A stretch of DNA of 64,000 bases from Siphonodentalium dalli (lineage: Eukaryota; Mollusca; Scaphopoda; Gadilida; Siphonodentaliidae): contig CP136068.1 in NCBI GenBank assembly GCA_032622095.1, positions 7,353,314-7,417,313 of the forward strand, in the 5' to 3' direction. Under the pieces are notes generated by a model. The model was not told the origin of the DNA. It searched no databases and worked only from the letters and a program-made list of their open reading frames with translations. Below, in pieces: positions 1 to 10,824 of the stretch (positions are counted from its first letter, which is position 1; every line of letters starts with the position of its first letter). The translations under genes and the position numbers were made by a program.

Positions 1-831
1 ATGTGTGTTGACAAATCACTGAACATGTCATGTTTACATAACAATGGTTTCAACATGCGAATTAGAGAATCAACAGATATAATTATATTGATGTGTTACC
101 ATGTTTTCTTGTTGATGATATATTTACTGTCCTTTTATAACTTCTTACATATACACTTTAATGTGTATCCAAAAGTTTTTAATTTAAATTTGCAATCAGA
201 GGTTAAGGACTTAGTGTCCACGTGACACAATGTGGTCTACTGTACCACTGGTAGTACCTCTATTTCCCCCACAAATATCAAATAATGCTCGACATTATAT
301 TAATCTATCTATATAAAACAAGTATGATATGTCTGTATGTCTGTCTCTTTCCAAGTTTTATCACATAAGCTAGGACCGATTTCAACCAAATTTCGCGTGG
401 TGATTCCGAATACCCCAGCGGATGTTATAACGGCGTTAGTTTTTTCTCAAATTTTGACTAAAAACAGTTAATATAATTTAAAACAATTTGTTTTTATTTG
501 TGTTAATTTGAGCAAGGAGTTCAATCTAAAAATTAACTGAATTATTATGCAATTTTCTTTTAAATCAAAATGTTTAAATGATAAAAGTGTGCGCGAAGCG
601 CACAAAGGGGCCTACTTTTTCCTCCGAGTCTGTAAATGTATAGAAAATTCACCAAAGTGACATGTTTTCGACTGTATGTTGAAACTGAAACTCCAAAAGA
701 TAGAGTTTGTCCTGCTGTAATTAATTTCACATGAATTCACTGTTATATTACTATAGCATGCTGCATGAATGTTGTTTTTACTTTACAACTCATTTGGAAT
801 CATGTTGCAAATGTTTACACTCTATTTACAG
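1..831 (+). other. Intron of HGSNAT-like gene (3' part)
   Basis: This stretch precedes the first recognisable coding exon and ends with a good acceptor (tract ctctatttacag ending at 831). I see no exon in it. About 318-475 resembles a dispersed invertebrate repeat (phrases such as gaccgatttcaaccaaattt) that I know only as a common repeat type in such genomes. The small open frame at 1-225 has no coding character. Confidence 0.6.
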
Positions 832-902
832 GGTGTCATAGCGGCCATTCTCTGCCAAGGTAGTGCCAACGAAGGCTGGGTACCGCTCAACAAAAATATA
901 TG
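832..902 (+). CDS. HGSNAT: HGSNAT-like acetyltransferase, internal exon
   Basis: This 71-bp exon has an acceptor AG at 830-831 and donor GTAAGT at 903. It starts in phase 0 and ends in phase 2, encoding GVIAAILCQGSANEGWVPLN followed by KNIW. The NEGW-V/I-P-x-NKN-x-W signature is typical of heparan-alpha-glucosaminide N-acetyltransferase. That lysosomal multi-pass membrane enzyme moves acetyl groups from cytosolic acetyl-CoA onto terminal glucosamine of heparan sulfate. The segment lies in a loop before one of the last membrane helices. The split tryptophan codon (TG|G) joins correctly to the exon at 3499, which supports both boundaries. Upstream exons lie outside the window. Paralogous HGSNAT-domain (DUF5009-type) proteins exist, so orthology to the human gene is inferred. 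Confidence 0.88.
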
Positions 903-1071
903 GTAAGTTTCCAAACAGAGAGGGCATAGAGGTACGTTCATGTATATGTTAGGTGCGATATTTTGTTATCGGATATAACATATTATGTGTTCGTATATTG
1001 AGATAGTCCCCCTCCCACTTTTGCGGGATACAGGCCATTTTCTGGCGGTACATGGCATTCATTCCCCTCTG

Positions 1072-1381
1072 TTAACCCTTTACCCAACAGAATGGCCCTG
1101 TGCCAATGCATTATCTTATATATGCGAGTCGACCATAGGTCGCCTCGCATATACAAGAGAATGCATTGGCTTTAAAACATTTTTTTAGGCCAATGCATTC
1201 TCTCGCATATATAAGAGAATGCATTGGCACAGGGCGTAACTGTAACCATCACAATGTAGTCAATGAGCCGGTTCCAATGATATCCATATTTGTATGGTTT
1301 TATTGAGACAGACCCAAGATAATTTAGGCTGTTGCAGCTTTATTTGGCCGGTTTTGGCCGGTTTGTTGGGTAAAGGGTTAA
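1072..1381. mobile_element. Family A piggyBac-like MITE, copy 1
   Basis: The element is flanked by TTAA on both sides. Terminal inverted repeats read CCCTTTACCCAACA at the left and the reverse complement at the right. The TTAA target and CCC start are hallmarks of piggyBac elements. There is no coding sequence. The interior carries two palindromes built on GCCAATGCATTCTC and ATATATGCGAG, one partly deleted. This copy is shorter (310 bp) than the 464-465 bp siblings at 3891 and 12434. Confidence 0.85.
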
Positions 1382-2099
1382 CTGGTACTTGGGAATCATA
1401 TGCCCATATTAACCGGTATTCAGGATTCAAGATGACTGGTACGCAGCTTTTAGAGCATCAACTTTGTTCAGATTATTTCTTATCCAAAATGACAAATTTG
1501 TATGTAATTCAGCCTCGTTCATATTGATGTCTTGAATTTATGGACAGAACTTCAGCAAATGTGTGAAAAATACCATATTAGTGTGAAATAACCATAACTT
1601 GTAAGCTATATTTTCTTACCATGTACACAAGATTCACCCTCTCGGTTAAATGGTATCCAGGATTCACGAGGGTTAGGGGTGATACCCTCTTTTAAATGAT
1701 GGGTGTGTGGTTCTCTGATCAGATATAACATATGTTGTGTGTATACTTACATGTAAAGAATCGTCTTTTGTTCCCGAAATGGTGTGCATGGTGGTCACAT
1801 AAATAAAGGGCGAAGAGACCTGTAACATTCAATCCGACCATCCTACCCGACTTTCGTCCGGAAACGATTCAACTAATACTAACATATATGCTTTATTCTC
1901 TGATCATGTGTACATAAATTGATATTGAGACATATAAATGGAGATAGTATACAATAGATAAATAGAGTAGAACGTAGAATATACATGTATGTACATAATA
2001 TGCATAGACTCTCCGGTTGACATGTAGTCTGATCATTCTGACTAGGTATAACTACTTATAGTGACTTTTGCAGAAAAAATTCGTGTTCATATCAGCAAC

Positions 2100-2350
2100 A
2101 TTATCATTTTCTACCACTACAATGCTCGTCGATTACCACAACCGCTACTACCACTCTCATCTTCTCAATCACCATCGTCGTCAACATAATCACGCTAATC
2201 ATCATCATCATCGTTACCACCGTCATACTGTATGTGCTCACCATCATCATCACACCACCACCATCGTCATCATCTTCATCATCATCATCTTCATCATCAT
2301 CATAATCATCATCGCTATCATCATCGTCAACATCATCAGTGAACACATTT
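2100..2350. repeat. ATC/ATT trinucleotide microsatellite
   Basis: Dense runs of atc, cat and cac triplets fill this intronic stretch. Open frames on both strands (His/Ile-rich on +, Asp-rich on -) are consequences of the triplet repeat, not genes. Confidence 0.9.
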
Positions 2351-3498
2351 ATCCAACATTATCGCTACCGCCAACACTACCATCATCACCATTTATAACA
2401 AGAAAACCATAATCAGAAATGGTAACGCCCTCAAGATCATATTATTAGCCACAACTACGGCTTATTACTGCAGGTTTCTCATTCACCACACCAGAAAGCT
2501 TCTAAATGCGGATAAAAAATCGGAGGTATTGTGTTCTCGCCAAGAGTGCATGGTCCAGCCATTGTTCTTACCTAAACATCGAGACAAATTAACGCGGTCA
2601 TAATTATTACATACTACAAATATAAGACATCCAGCGGATACACACCTCACGCAAACCCGAAATGCGAGAAATCCCATCGCTATAGCCTAATTTGACACGG
2701 CCAGATTAGCTTTCCTACAATATCCATAAATAAGATCATATTATATACCCATGATTTTAATTATAGAATGTAAAATATATTGGTTTCGCGAATGACCAAC
2801 TCAGAATTCCGTTAAAATAACAATAACAACCAGCACCTAATTAACGAACCGGCGGTCGACTCGGCCGTCTCCGACCACAACCATCAGTGGGCTGCAGAAC
2901 GAAAAATATCTATACAAGTTGAAATATAAGACTTGCAAATTATCTTTTTAATTTCTTTTATTGGTACTTGACATAGCTTGTCACAAACAAAAAATCAACA
3001 TTATTGACATAATAATGCAAAGGACAATAAGCGAAATTGAAAATCCCAACTACACCTTTTACCGGTGACCGGACTCCTGGTCGCGCAGTTCGACTTTTAA
3101 AAAATAAACCGGAAAAAACAATTTTCTATTTATAAAAGTCCCATCGCCCCACATGTTTCTAATATTTTGCCTACAGCATACACGCGGGCGTGCTAATAAT
3201 CATTTCATCACTACAATCATCATCGTATCAACGACATCGCCATCGTCATCGTCATCATCACATTATTGCATGTATTGGTCATCGGTGGTGATGGCAAATT
3301 TACCCCAATGCGGATTCCAATATATTATGTATATAATAGCGATGTCAATTATGGATACTAAGTTGGTATTTCCCTTAATTTGGATTTTAGAATAGTGCAC
3401 GAGGCCTATAAGCATATGCATACTGATGGCAATTTTGGATGTTGATTTATGATTTTCCACAATGTAGATTCGAACACATTATATGTGTGTATTTACAG

Positions 3499-3611
3499 GT
3501 CTGTCTCGTTCGTGCTCGCCACGGCCTCGTTTGCATTTGTACTGCTGACAGTGCTGTATGTCATCATCGACGTGTTCCATATATGGACAGGCGCCCCCTT
3601 TGTTTATCCGG
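3499..3611 (+). CDS. HGSNAT: HGSNAT-like acetyltransferase, penultimate coding exon
   Basis: This 113-bp exon has acceptor tttacag before 3499 and donor GTGAGTAAG at 3612. It enters in phase 2, completing the tryptophan codon, and leaves in phase 1. It encodes SVSFVLATASFAFVLLTVLY, then VIIDVFHIWTGAPFVYPG. The hydrophobic run is a transmembrane helix. The W-T/S-G-x-P-F-x-YPG motif that follows is conserved in HGSNAT near the C-terminus. Splice phases match the neighbouring exons exactly, and no frameshift or stop is seen. Confidence 0.92.
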
Positions 3612-3890
3612 GTGAGTAAGCGGTAGACTTTACATCCAAAACTCACATCAGTTCGACTATACAGTATTTTTTTTAAAGTGATAAATTTCGGTAATAGAAC
3701 ATCAAAAACATTATTTCCACATGACCATATTGTTGCCGACATATCACTCTTTACGATACATATAGCATTTTGAATAGATCTGTATGATAAAGCAGTGGAT
3801 AAAGTCGATACAAATTGACAAAAATATCCCGCCACTGGATCTGACCGTAAATTGCACTATATATTGGTAAGGCAGACTCATACTTCGATG

Positions 3891-4354
3891 TTAACCCTTT
3901 ACCCAACAAAACGGACAAAAACGCCCAAATAAAGCTTCAACAGCCTAAAATATCTTCGGTCTGTCTCAAAAACACCATACAAATATAGATATCATTGGAA
4001 CCGGTTCATTGACCACATTGTGATGGTTACAGTTATGCCCTGTGCCAATGCATGCTCTTATATATGCGAGTCGACCATAGGTCGCCTCGCATATATAAGA
4101 GAATGCATTGGCCTAAAAAATTCTTTTTTTAACACTTTTTACCATTTTTTCTTACATTCTTTAACAATTTTATAATTTTTTCTTACATTTTTTAACAATT
4201 TTTAGAATATTTTTCTACATTCTTTGACAATTTTATCATTTATAATATATGTTATGCCAATGCATTCTCTTATATATGCGAGGCGACCTATGGTCGACTC
4301 GCATATATAAGAGAATGCATTGGCACAGGGCCGTTATGTTGGGTAAAGGGTTAA
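3891..4354. mobile_element. Family A piggyBac-like MITE, copy 2
   Basis: TTAA flanks both ends, with TIR CCCTTTACCCAACA at the left and TGTTGGGTAAAGGG at the right. This is a full-length 464-bp copy. Two nearly identical palindromes of about 68 bp (core ATGCGAGTCGACCATAGG) lie in mirrored orientation around an A/T-rich centre with repeated tttcttacattctttaac. It sits in the last intron of the HGSNAT-like gene. Confidence 0.9.
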
Positions 4355-4365
4355 GGGGTTTCTGC

Positions 4366-5151
4366 GCCTGAGCTAAGTCAGGAGGTGAAAGTTTAGATGG
4401 ACCGACACAGAAAATTACTTAATTGAAGGAATCTATACTAGACCACATCAAGCATAATGCATTTTATCACATAATTTGGCCATAAAAGCAGTTTCATAAT
4501 TATCGGTAATAGACACGTTTAATATCAGCGCGTGCGATGACGTCACGGCGTTCTTCAGATAACTTGCGATCGCTGTAGTTTATGATTGTTGTTTTCGATG
4601 AATATTTCGCGTTGCTTCGGGTTTATTTGATCATGTGATAAAAGGTATCTCACACTCGTCCTATTTTATACGTAATTTATCAACCTCGTCCTCTAAATTC
4701 TATTTGAGCCTCGGTAAACCTCGGCTCAAATCGAATTTAGTGAACTCGGTTGATAAATTCCGTATAAAATAGGAACTCATGTGAGATCCTCTATCTCTTA
4801 TATATGCGAGGCGACTAGACCACATCAAGCGTAATCTTGAGATTCTTGAAGCAGTCAGTATTTGACTCAATACAATTAACATTCCATCCTTTTACTAGTT
4901 CAGATCATGTACTTTTTATAGCAGTTATTCATTTCCACTAAATTTGTATACTTAATGGGAACGCTTTTCCCAAAATTTTCCTTTTAAAACTATGATTAAT
5001 GTTATATTTTTGACATTTTATTGATATATCATATGTTTGATGTGGTCTTCAAATAGCATAGATTCCTCCATGTGGTATACTGGATTAACAATTAAGTACT
5101 GTTTTGTTTAGATCCATCTAAACTGTCGACATCTTGACATATAGCTCAGGC
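4366..5151. mobile_element. Inverted-repeat element with internal hairpin
   Basis: Imperfect terminal inverted repeats of about 90-100 bp can be aligned. The left arm carries GCCTGAGCTA, AGTTTAGATGGA, TACTTAATTG, GGAATCTAT and GACCACATCAA in that order, and the right arm carries their complements in reverse order. The centre holds a separate imperfect hairpin (about 4647-4795; arms ggtatctcacactcg and ctcatgtgagatcc). A TGACGTCA site lies near 4537. No protein is encoded, so this is a non-autonomous DNA element of unassigned superfamily. Confidence 0.65.
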
Positions 5152-5162
5152 ATGGGAACCCT

Positions 5163-5557
5163 TTAAATGTACTCCATCCGATCCGCATAAAATCAGACTC
5201 CAATAACAACAACAACAACAACATTTTTTAGAAATGCCGCTTCAGTTATCAGAATCGATTAATTGCCCAAAAATAATGCTAACCACTGTCAACTATAGAA
5301 TAAAATTGCACAAAACGTGTTATTTTATTATAACAGAAAGCCTCTTGATTTTAGAGTTATCCATCTTCATCCGCAATTTGGTCCGAGACCATCGGCTCGT
5401 CGACTGTTTACTGGACCACTAATAATTATCCATGGTGAAAAATAATAGATTTCAAAAATCGATATATAATAACTCTAAGCTTTGATAGGTGGTTTCCTCG
5501 ACTCGAATCCAAATAAATATTAATTGAGGGACCCGTAATAGGATTATGCATCTTTAA
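5163..5557. mobile_element. Family L TTAA-flanked MITE, copy 1
   Basis: TTAA lies at 5163-5166 and 5554-5557, and related copies sit at 53507-54448 and 57970-58457. Shared internal landmarks are ccaacaacaacat, agaatcgattaattgccc, agagttatccatcttcatc and ataactctaagctttgat. The termini here have drifted from the consensus AGGTACTCAACC. There is no coding capacity. Confidence 0.75.
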
Positions 5558-5572
5558 ACCAGTCATTATACA

Positions 5573-5744
5573 TACAGCAATGCTCTAATTAATCGACTCC
5601 TTTAACCACAGCAGAATTATGGGTAACTTTTCAGGATTTAGTCGGAAATATGGCTTGTTGCCATTCATCGGAAAGCTCTCACCTGAAAAGTTACCCATAA
5701 TTCTGCTGTGGTTAAAGCAGTCGATTAATTATGGCATTACTGTA
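5573..5744. mobile_element. Family C palindromic MITE (Tc1/mariner-type), copy 1
   Basis: TA dinucleotides flank an almost fully palindromic element. One arm runs CAGCAATGCTCTAATTAATC and onward to the centre, and the other arm returns to GGCATTACTG. The TA target duplication and short palindromic build fit a Tc1/mariner-derived MITE. Other copies are at 6448, 9422 (half), 25693 (half), 43501, 55588 and 57249. Confidence 0.85.
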
Positions 5745-5835
5745 TTCCACTAGTTGGTTTGCGTCAAAGGAAACTTGTACTGTGATGGCATGCATACCTC
5801 TTGTTTCTCTAATATATAATCTCTTGATATTATAG

Positions 5836-6011
5836 GAATGAATTCGATAGTGGTGTACCTGTGCCATGAAGTGTTTTACCGTTTCTTCCCGGTGAATTGG
5901 TACGTCGAGCCTGTCCACTGGAAGCTCCTGCTACAAGACACGTGGGCCACCGCCATCTTCATTACTCTTGGATTCGTACTCCACCAGAAAGGCATCTTCA
6001 TAGCGCTGTGA
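5836..6011 (+). CDS. HGSNAT: HGSNAT-like acetyltransferase, terminal coding exon
   Basis: The exon starts after a ttatag acceptor in phase 1 (G|GA restores glycine) and ends at TGA 6009-6011. It encodes GMNSIVVYLCHEVFYRFFPV, then NWYVEPVHWKLLLQDTW, then ATAIFITLGFVLHQKGIFIAL. The GMNS-I-x-VY-x-x-HE-V/I-F start and the final membrane helix match the C-terminal end of HGSNAT. The protein ends a few residues after the last helix, as expected for a short tail. A poly(A) signal follows 240 bp downstream. A degraded second copy of the last part of this exon lies at 10413. Confidence 0.93.
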
Positions 6012-6048
6012 TAGTGAGGAAACGGACACACAATGAGTATCCGTGTCA

Positions 6049-6232
6049 CAGGGGCGTGTCGTTAAATGTGTAAAACATAAATTAAATCATATGTAAATTG
6101 AAAACGAGCGTGCCACTTTAAAAAACCTTTTCGCTTATACATGCATGCAAAAGGTTTTAAAGTGGCGCGCGCTCGGTTTAAATGTATATATGTTTTAATT
6201 TATATTTTACACATTTTAACGACACGCCCCTG
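6049..6232. mobile_element. Palindromic MITE in the HGSNAT 3'UTR
   Basis: The arms CAGGGGCGTGTCGTTAAA and TTTAACGACACGCCCCTG form a long imperfect palindrome about 184 bp long. Near-identical flanks (ATCCGTGT left, ATCCGGGT right) lie two bases outside the arms. In the duplicate at 10413-10824 both flanks read ATCCGTGT. The CAGGG start and 8-bp flank suggest a hAT-type MITE that inserted before the segment was duplicated. If transcribed it would fold into a strong hairpin in the mRNA tail. Confidence 0.7.
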
Positions 6233-6248
6233 AGATCCGGGTTATATA

Positions 6249-6254
6249 AATAAA
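6249..6254 (+). terminator. Poly(A) signal of HGSNAT-like gene
   Basis: This canonical AATAAA lies 238 bp after the stop codon and just beyond the 3'UTR MITE, in the right place to end the transcript. No competing AATAAA lies between the stop codon and this site. Confidence 0.7.
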
Positions 6255-6447
6255 GTCAATTCACAATCATGGCGTAACTATAACAATGATACTGGGAAAT
6301 TGACCCACGCATGGTGAAAGTCACCATCATGTTAATAGAACACTTGCGTTCTATTAAACTAGACAATTAACTCTTTAGTCCCCATTGGCGTCACTGGTCG
6401 CCTTGCAGTATATAGCTACAGTATAACTATACAACTTAGATATCTTG

Positions 6448-6672
6448 TACAGTAATGCTCTAATTAATCGACCTCTTAACCACAGCAGAATTATGGTAAC
6501 TTTTCAGGAAAGCTCTCGCTTAGTCGGAAATATGGCTTGTTGCCATTCATAGGAAAGCTCTCAGCGAGAGCTTTCCGATGAATGGCAACAAGCCATTTTT
6601 CCGACTAAATCCTGAAAAGTTACCCATAATTCTGCTGAGGTTAAGAGGTCGATTAATTAGAGCATTACTGTA
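6448..6672. mobile_element. Family C palindromic MITE, copy 2
   Basis: TA flanks arms beginning CAGTAATGCTCTAATTAATC. The two halves meet at agctctcagcgagagct, a perfect dyad. The length is about 225 bp. It lies downstream of the HGSNAT poly(A) signal. Confidence 0.88.
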
Positions 6673-7257
6673 TATCCAAAGTAGAGACACATATTGACAG
6701 TATATACAACATAATGTAAATGTAGATATATTGTATACTACTTTGCTATCTGGTATGTACATGTACAAGTTAGCTAGCTTGTACACAACTTAGCTATCTT
6801 ATATTGTATGGACAACTTAACCATCCTGTATATACAACTTAGCTAGCACAGGATTTTGTTTTGTTTTGCATACATCGTTAATACTGCTGCTTTATTTATC
6901 AACATCAATTTACTAGAAAGTGGGTCCACACCAGCCCTGCCGCCATCATAAACTAATTATGGTCCTTGGAACAAGCCAATTTAGGGACATAGCAAACCCA
7001 ATCAACAACACATTTCCAGAAGTCGGGTCACGTCGAGACTGTTACCATGATTCAAATAGTGTTACTGGAAGAAGTAGGATGATGCTAGCAAATCTATTAT
7101 ATTGTTGGACCAAACAACTGCTGTTTATGGAATCAAATCTGAATTCCAAGGCTGCTGTGCATTAGTATAGTTTATATTTCTTGAATTGGTTTAAAAGAAA
7201 CCTGCCCATCATTTTGTTTTTATTTAAACATATTTATTGTCATGTACAATGAATGTA
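6673..7257. other. No gene recognised
   Basis: The first 180 bp contain short repeats of acttagctatctt and tagctagct. The rest is unremarkable AT-rich sequence with only short, non-conserved open frames. Confidence 0.5.
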
Positions 7258-7716
7258 TTAACCCTTTCAGTGCCAGGTCCGATTTTTGTATCAACCCATA
7301 TACCCTGTGCCAATGCATTCTCTTATGTGTGCGAGTCGACCATATGTCGCTCGCATATATAAGAAAATGCATTGCCCTACCAATGTTTCATCATTTGTTA
7401 TTATGTTTTACAATTTTTTACAATTTTAATATTTTTTTCTTATATTCTTTAACAGACTTATTTTGTAGGTTTAGTGCCAGGGAATCTTACGTTTTTCATG
7501 AGCATCAAAATTATTACTATGAATACTTGGTGATAGTTTTGAGTTATAATATGCCCCTAATGTTTTATCCAGTTTGTTTTTAAATTCGCTATAGCATGCT
7601 TAAGCATACCCGCAAACAAATTCAACCCCAATTTTTTATTTTTTTTATTTTTAGGGCCGATTTTACAGACCATAAATTAGGGCCGATCAGATCGGCCCTG
7701 GCACTGAAAGGGTTAA
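7258..7716. mobile_element. TTAA MITE with a family A palindrome inside
   Basis: TTAA flanks a different terminal repeat: CCCTTTCAGTGCCAGG at the left and CCTGGCACTGAAAGGG at the right. Subterminal sequences gatcagatcggccctg and aggtccgattt are also related. The interior carries one degraded copy of the same palindrome found twice in family A (gtgccaatgcattctctt, gcgagtcgacc). It is therefore a distinct piggyBac-like family that shares, or captured, the family A core. Confidence 0.8.
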
Positions 7717-7828
7717 TACATATATATAATGGATTGGAGGACAAGTTCTGAAAACTTAGGTGGACCTCCGCTCCCTACAACCAATATAATTCAAACACAA
7801 ATGAACAGAGTAATACTTATAAACAGGT

Positions 7829-8357
7829 TTAAAGATGGATTTTCTCTTTCAATAATTTTTTTGTAATAGTTGCGTGGGTATAAAATAATAAATATGAACT
7901 GAAGACCCCTGTCCGGAAAAGCTTCTATCAATTAATATCGATTTTATTTCGAATATTAAATCGGGACCGTTTATGTGTCTATATTTAGAACAGACCATTC
8001 GGATGATACCATATTGCGATATAGAGCACTGGGCTGTTCCTATGGCTACGCACTGAAAGTCAAATGTCCCAGATTGATTGTTTGTATTGTTTTGTTCCAC
8101 ATATATAAGCGATAATGAGTATAATTAACGTTTATTTGTGACAAAATTCTACAATAACATTTCTGGTCTGTGTTAAACAGTAACCACTATTGTTCGATAG
8201 CTGAACAAACACACCTTTTTAGACCAGAAAATATTCGAAATACATTTAATATTAATCGATAGAAGCATTTCCGGTCAGGAGTCTTCGATTCAATTATAAT
8301 AGTTTATACCCCGGTAACTATATAATACGTGTTTACAAAGAGATAATCCACCTTTAA
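7829..8357. mobile_element. Family J TTAA-flanked MITE, copy 1
   Basis: TTAA lies at 7829-7832 and 8354-8357. TIRs read AGATGGATTTTCTCTTT (left) and the complement of AGGTGGATTATCTCTTT (right). The interior is an imperfect inverted repeat with landmarks cctgtccggaaaagctt, tttgtgacaaaattcta and catttccggtcagga. A second copy is at 28617-29125. There is no coding capacity. Confidence 0.82.
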
Positions 8358-9421
8358 GTATGACGGGCATGATGTGTCAAATGTGTATACTAATTCGAAC
8401 ATTGTTAAGCATTTTCGTAAGAGAATCGAAGAACGATGACGGGTTTATTTGGAATATTTGGGAATATTTGGATGGGGCATGACTATAGGAGGGGTATTAA
8501 ATATAAATTGAGGGTGTTGTCACGTTGGGGGACAACAGTAAAGGGAGGGGTCGATCGTGTTACGGTGGGTGGACGGTAATAGGCGGTGTGTGGGGACATG
8601 ACAAGGGGTCAAACGTTAATATTGATGGATTAATGGGAAGTCATTCGCAACAAGTCGCAATCAGTGCCCATCATTGACCTGAACCTGAATTTCACGATCG
8701 AGCGTTAACAATAGCCAGTTTCATCCAAATATACGTGTAACTTGTAACATGTGTTACCATTGCCAATTTAATTAATGTGACAATTTTGCCTACACGTACA
8801 CCGTCAGACAGTTTAAAAGTTGTGTGTCCAACATATAGCTCAATCTTCTGATACCAGAACGAGCTACCAACACTGTGCAGGCCACTGGAGAATTGGATTT
8901 GCCTGTGCATAACGATCTTATTTCATTTAAGCCATTTTAAGGATATCACTGATCGAATTGTTGCAACTTGTTCCCAACATATGATTTCGCGCTTCACTGG
9001 ATGTTGGGCGATATGTAGTAGGTTTGGCGCAGTAAAATAATATGCCTGCTCTGGTCAGGTACATCTCCATAGCAATACCATAGTAACCAACATTACAAAT
9101 TACAAGTGCGTGTGGCTGAACCTGGCTAATGGCTTGGACTGGGCGAAAATGAACGAACTGATAAAAATACTACTTCATATTAAACTTGAAACATGCAGTG
9201 AATATATTCCATCAAAACAAATTTGTAATTAAAGCTGACAATTTGTCGCTAAAACATGCCGAGGGCTGCTAACTTTAGCTTTGTATTCACCCCATCATCC
9301 CCTGAAACTTGCGAACAATTTGAATAGAGCATGGTGCTTTTGACAACGCGCATCAAATAAATCACTGCGCAGCCAGTAGTCACGTGATCAACAGTTCCAA
9401 CCAGAATGTTGTAGATGTAGA
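8358..9421. other. No gene recognised
   Basis: A G-rich patch (ggtgggtggacgg, gaggggtcgatcg) spans about 8480-8620. The remainder holds only short frames without family similarity. Confidence 0.5.
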
Positions 9422-9525
9422 TGCTTTCCGATGAATGGCAACAAGCCATATTTCCGACTAAATCCTGAAAAGTTACCCATAATTTTGCTGTGGTTAAAGA
9501 GTCGATTATTTAGGGCATTGCTGTA
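9422..9525. mobile_element. Family C MITE, half copy
   Basis: Only the right arm remains, from gatgaatggcaacaagcc through cagcaaaattatggg equivalents to the terminal GCATTGCTGTA. The left arm is missing, so this is a truncated, immobile relic. Confidence 0.8.
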
Positions 9526-10058
9526 CGATTAACAGGAAGTAGTTCGGGCGCTGCTCCCGAGCATCCCCATGGAACGTACTCAGAGATTTTATCACCGGAA
9601 CAAAAATGTTTTCTCACTCCTTCGGCATGTAATGCAAAAAAAAATACTTTTCGCGCAGTTTCTTTATCTATTTTTGATAGATTGAACAATGGAGATAAGC
9701 ATATCTTATTTTTTCGATATTCGGGGAATCGAGCGCTAAACATTTTGTATAAGCTCGTCAGCAAGCCGGATTGTTCACAAACTGTTTTCAGATTATCCAA
9801 CCCAATATAGTACGTTAATTTATCTCCTAATCGTAACCTATATAACACTAGTCAAGTGTGTGTATTTATTTATATTTTCGATTTCATTTTAAGTGAATCA
9901 TTTAAGAGAGCATTGGATAACAGACCCTATATTTGTGTAAATATGTGATGTATCACTGATAATTGTACAGAATAATAAAATCATAAAACACATACATGGG
10001 TGATCGCTTGTGACTAACTCAGTCTCAGGACAAGACTGAATAGTGTGTCTGACATTTG

Positions 10059-10151
10059 CAGAATGAGGTCCCCAGGGTGTGCATTTAGTGACGCTATCCC
10101 GTACGGTGGGCTAGCATCACCAAATTATTACTCTGGTGACCTCATTCTGTT
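10059..10151. repeat. Small foldback repeat
   Basis: The arms CAGAATGAGGTCCCCAG and CTGGTGACCTCATTCTG form a 93-bp hairpin. A related left-arm sequence (GCAGAATGAAGTCCGC, then AGTTAGTGACGGTA) recurs at 10375-10413, immediately before the duplicated HGSNAT end. Confidence 0.65.
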
Positions 10152-10412
10152 TAGTCCTCATTTTCTGGGAAGTATCTACAAAATGTATAGGTTTTGATTG
10201 TAATTTAATTACAAGAAGCCACATTGCTGATGTTACTGACAAATGTGCGTGTGTTTTATTTGTTGTGGCCCAGTTATATGGCCAAACGAATTAAAAATCG
10301 GCCAAAACTTTTGCCAAAAGATTGTTCTGGTCAGCACACTGTATGAACGGGAAAATCAAAGTCAAAGGATATTTGCAGAATGAAGTCCGCATATGGTGAA
10401 GTTAGTGACGGT

Positions 10413-10824
10413 ATGGGCCACCTCCATCTTCATCACTCTAGGATTCGTATATACTCCACAAGAAAAACATTTTCATGGCGATATGATCGTGAGGAAATGG
10501 ACACACAATGAGGATCCGTGTGACATGGGTGTGTCGTTAAACGTGTAAAACATAAATAATAAATTAAAACATCTATACAATTTCAACTGATCGCTCCACT
10601 TTAAAACCCATTTTGCTTATACAATATACATACATGAAAAAGGTTTTAAAGTGGTGCGCTCGGATTAAATTTATATATGTTTTAATTTATATTTTACTCG
10701 TTTTAACGACACGCCCCTCAGATCCGTGTTATATACATAACACAAATTCACAATCATGGCGGACCCCAGCAAGATAAAACTGGGAACTTGACGCATGAAT
10801 GGTGACAGTGACCATCAAGTTAAT
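10413..10824 (+). pseudogene. Duplicated 3' end of HGSNAT-like gene (relic)
   Basis: This matches 5943-6336 over the last part of the terminal exon, the stop region, the 3'UTR palindromic MITE and the sequence beyond the poly(A) signal. It still reads GCCACCTCCATCTTCATCAC and CTAGGATTCGTA like the parent. A 4-bp TATA insertion after that point shifts the frame, and the normal stop context is altered. No upstream exon sequence accompanies it. It is therefore a non-coding fragment made by a local segmental duplication of roughly 400 bp, 4.5 kb downstream of the parent. It is not retrocopied, because sequence past the poly(A) signal is included and no A-tail is present. Confidence 0.85.

Larger units (their letters stand above)
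903..3498 (+). other. HGSNAT intron with one MITE and an ATC microsatellite
   Basis: This 2.6-kb intron is bounded by GTAAGT and a TTTACAG acceptor. It holds the TTAA-flanked MITE at 1072-1381 and the ATC/ATT-rich microsatellite at about 2100-2350. A second small ATC-rich patch lies near 3200-3260. Between 1382-2060 and 2411-3140 I see no gene or clear repeat. Confidence 0.75.
3612..5835 (+). other. HGSNAT last intron, filled with MITEs
   Basis: This 2.2-kb intron runs from GTGAGT to a TTATAG acceptor. In order it holds family A copy 2 (3891-4354), a 0.8-kb inverted-repeat element (4366-5151), an L-family TTAA MITE (5163-5557) and a mariner-type palindromic MITE (5573-5744). Very little of it is unexplained sequence. 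Confidence 0.8.

Noticed and set aside
2068-2412. His/Ile-rich and Asp-rich frames on opposite strands
   Set aside because: These are direct translation of an ATC-type microsatellite.
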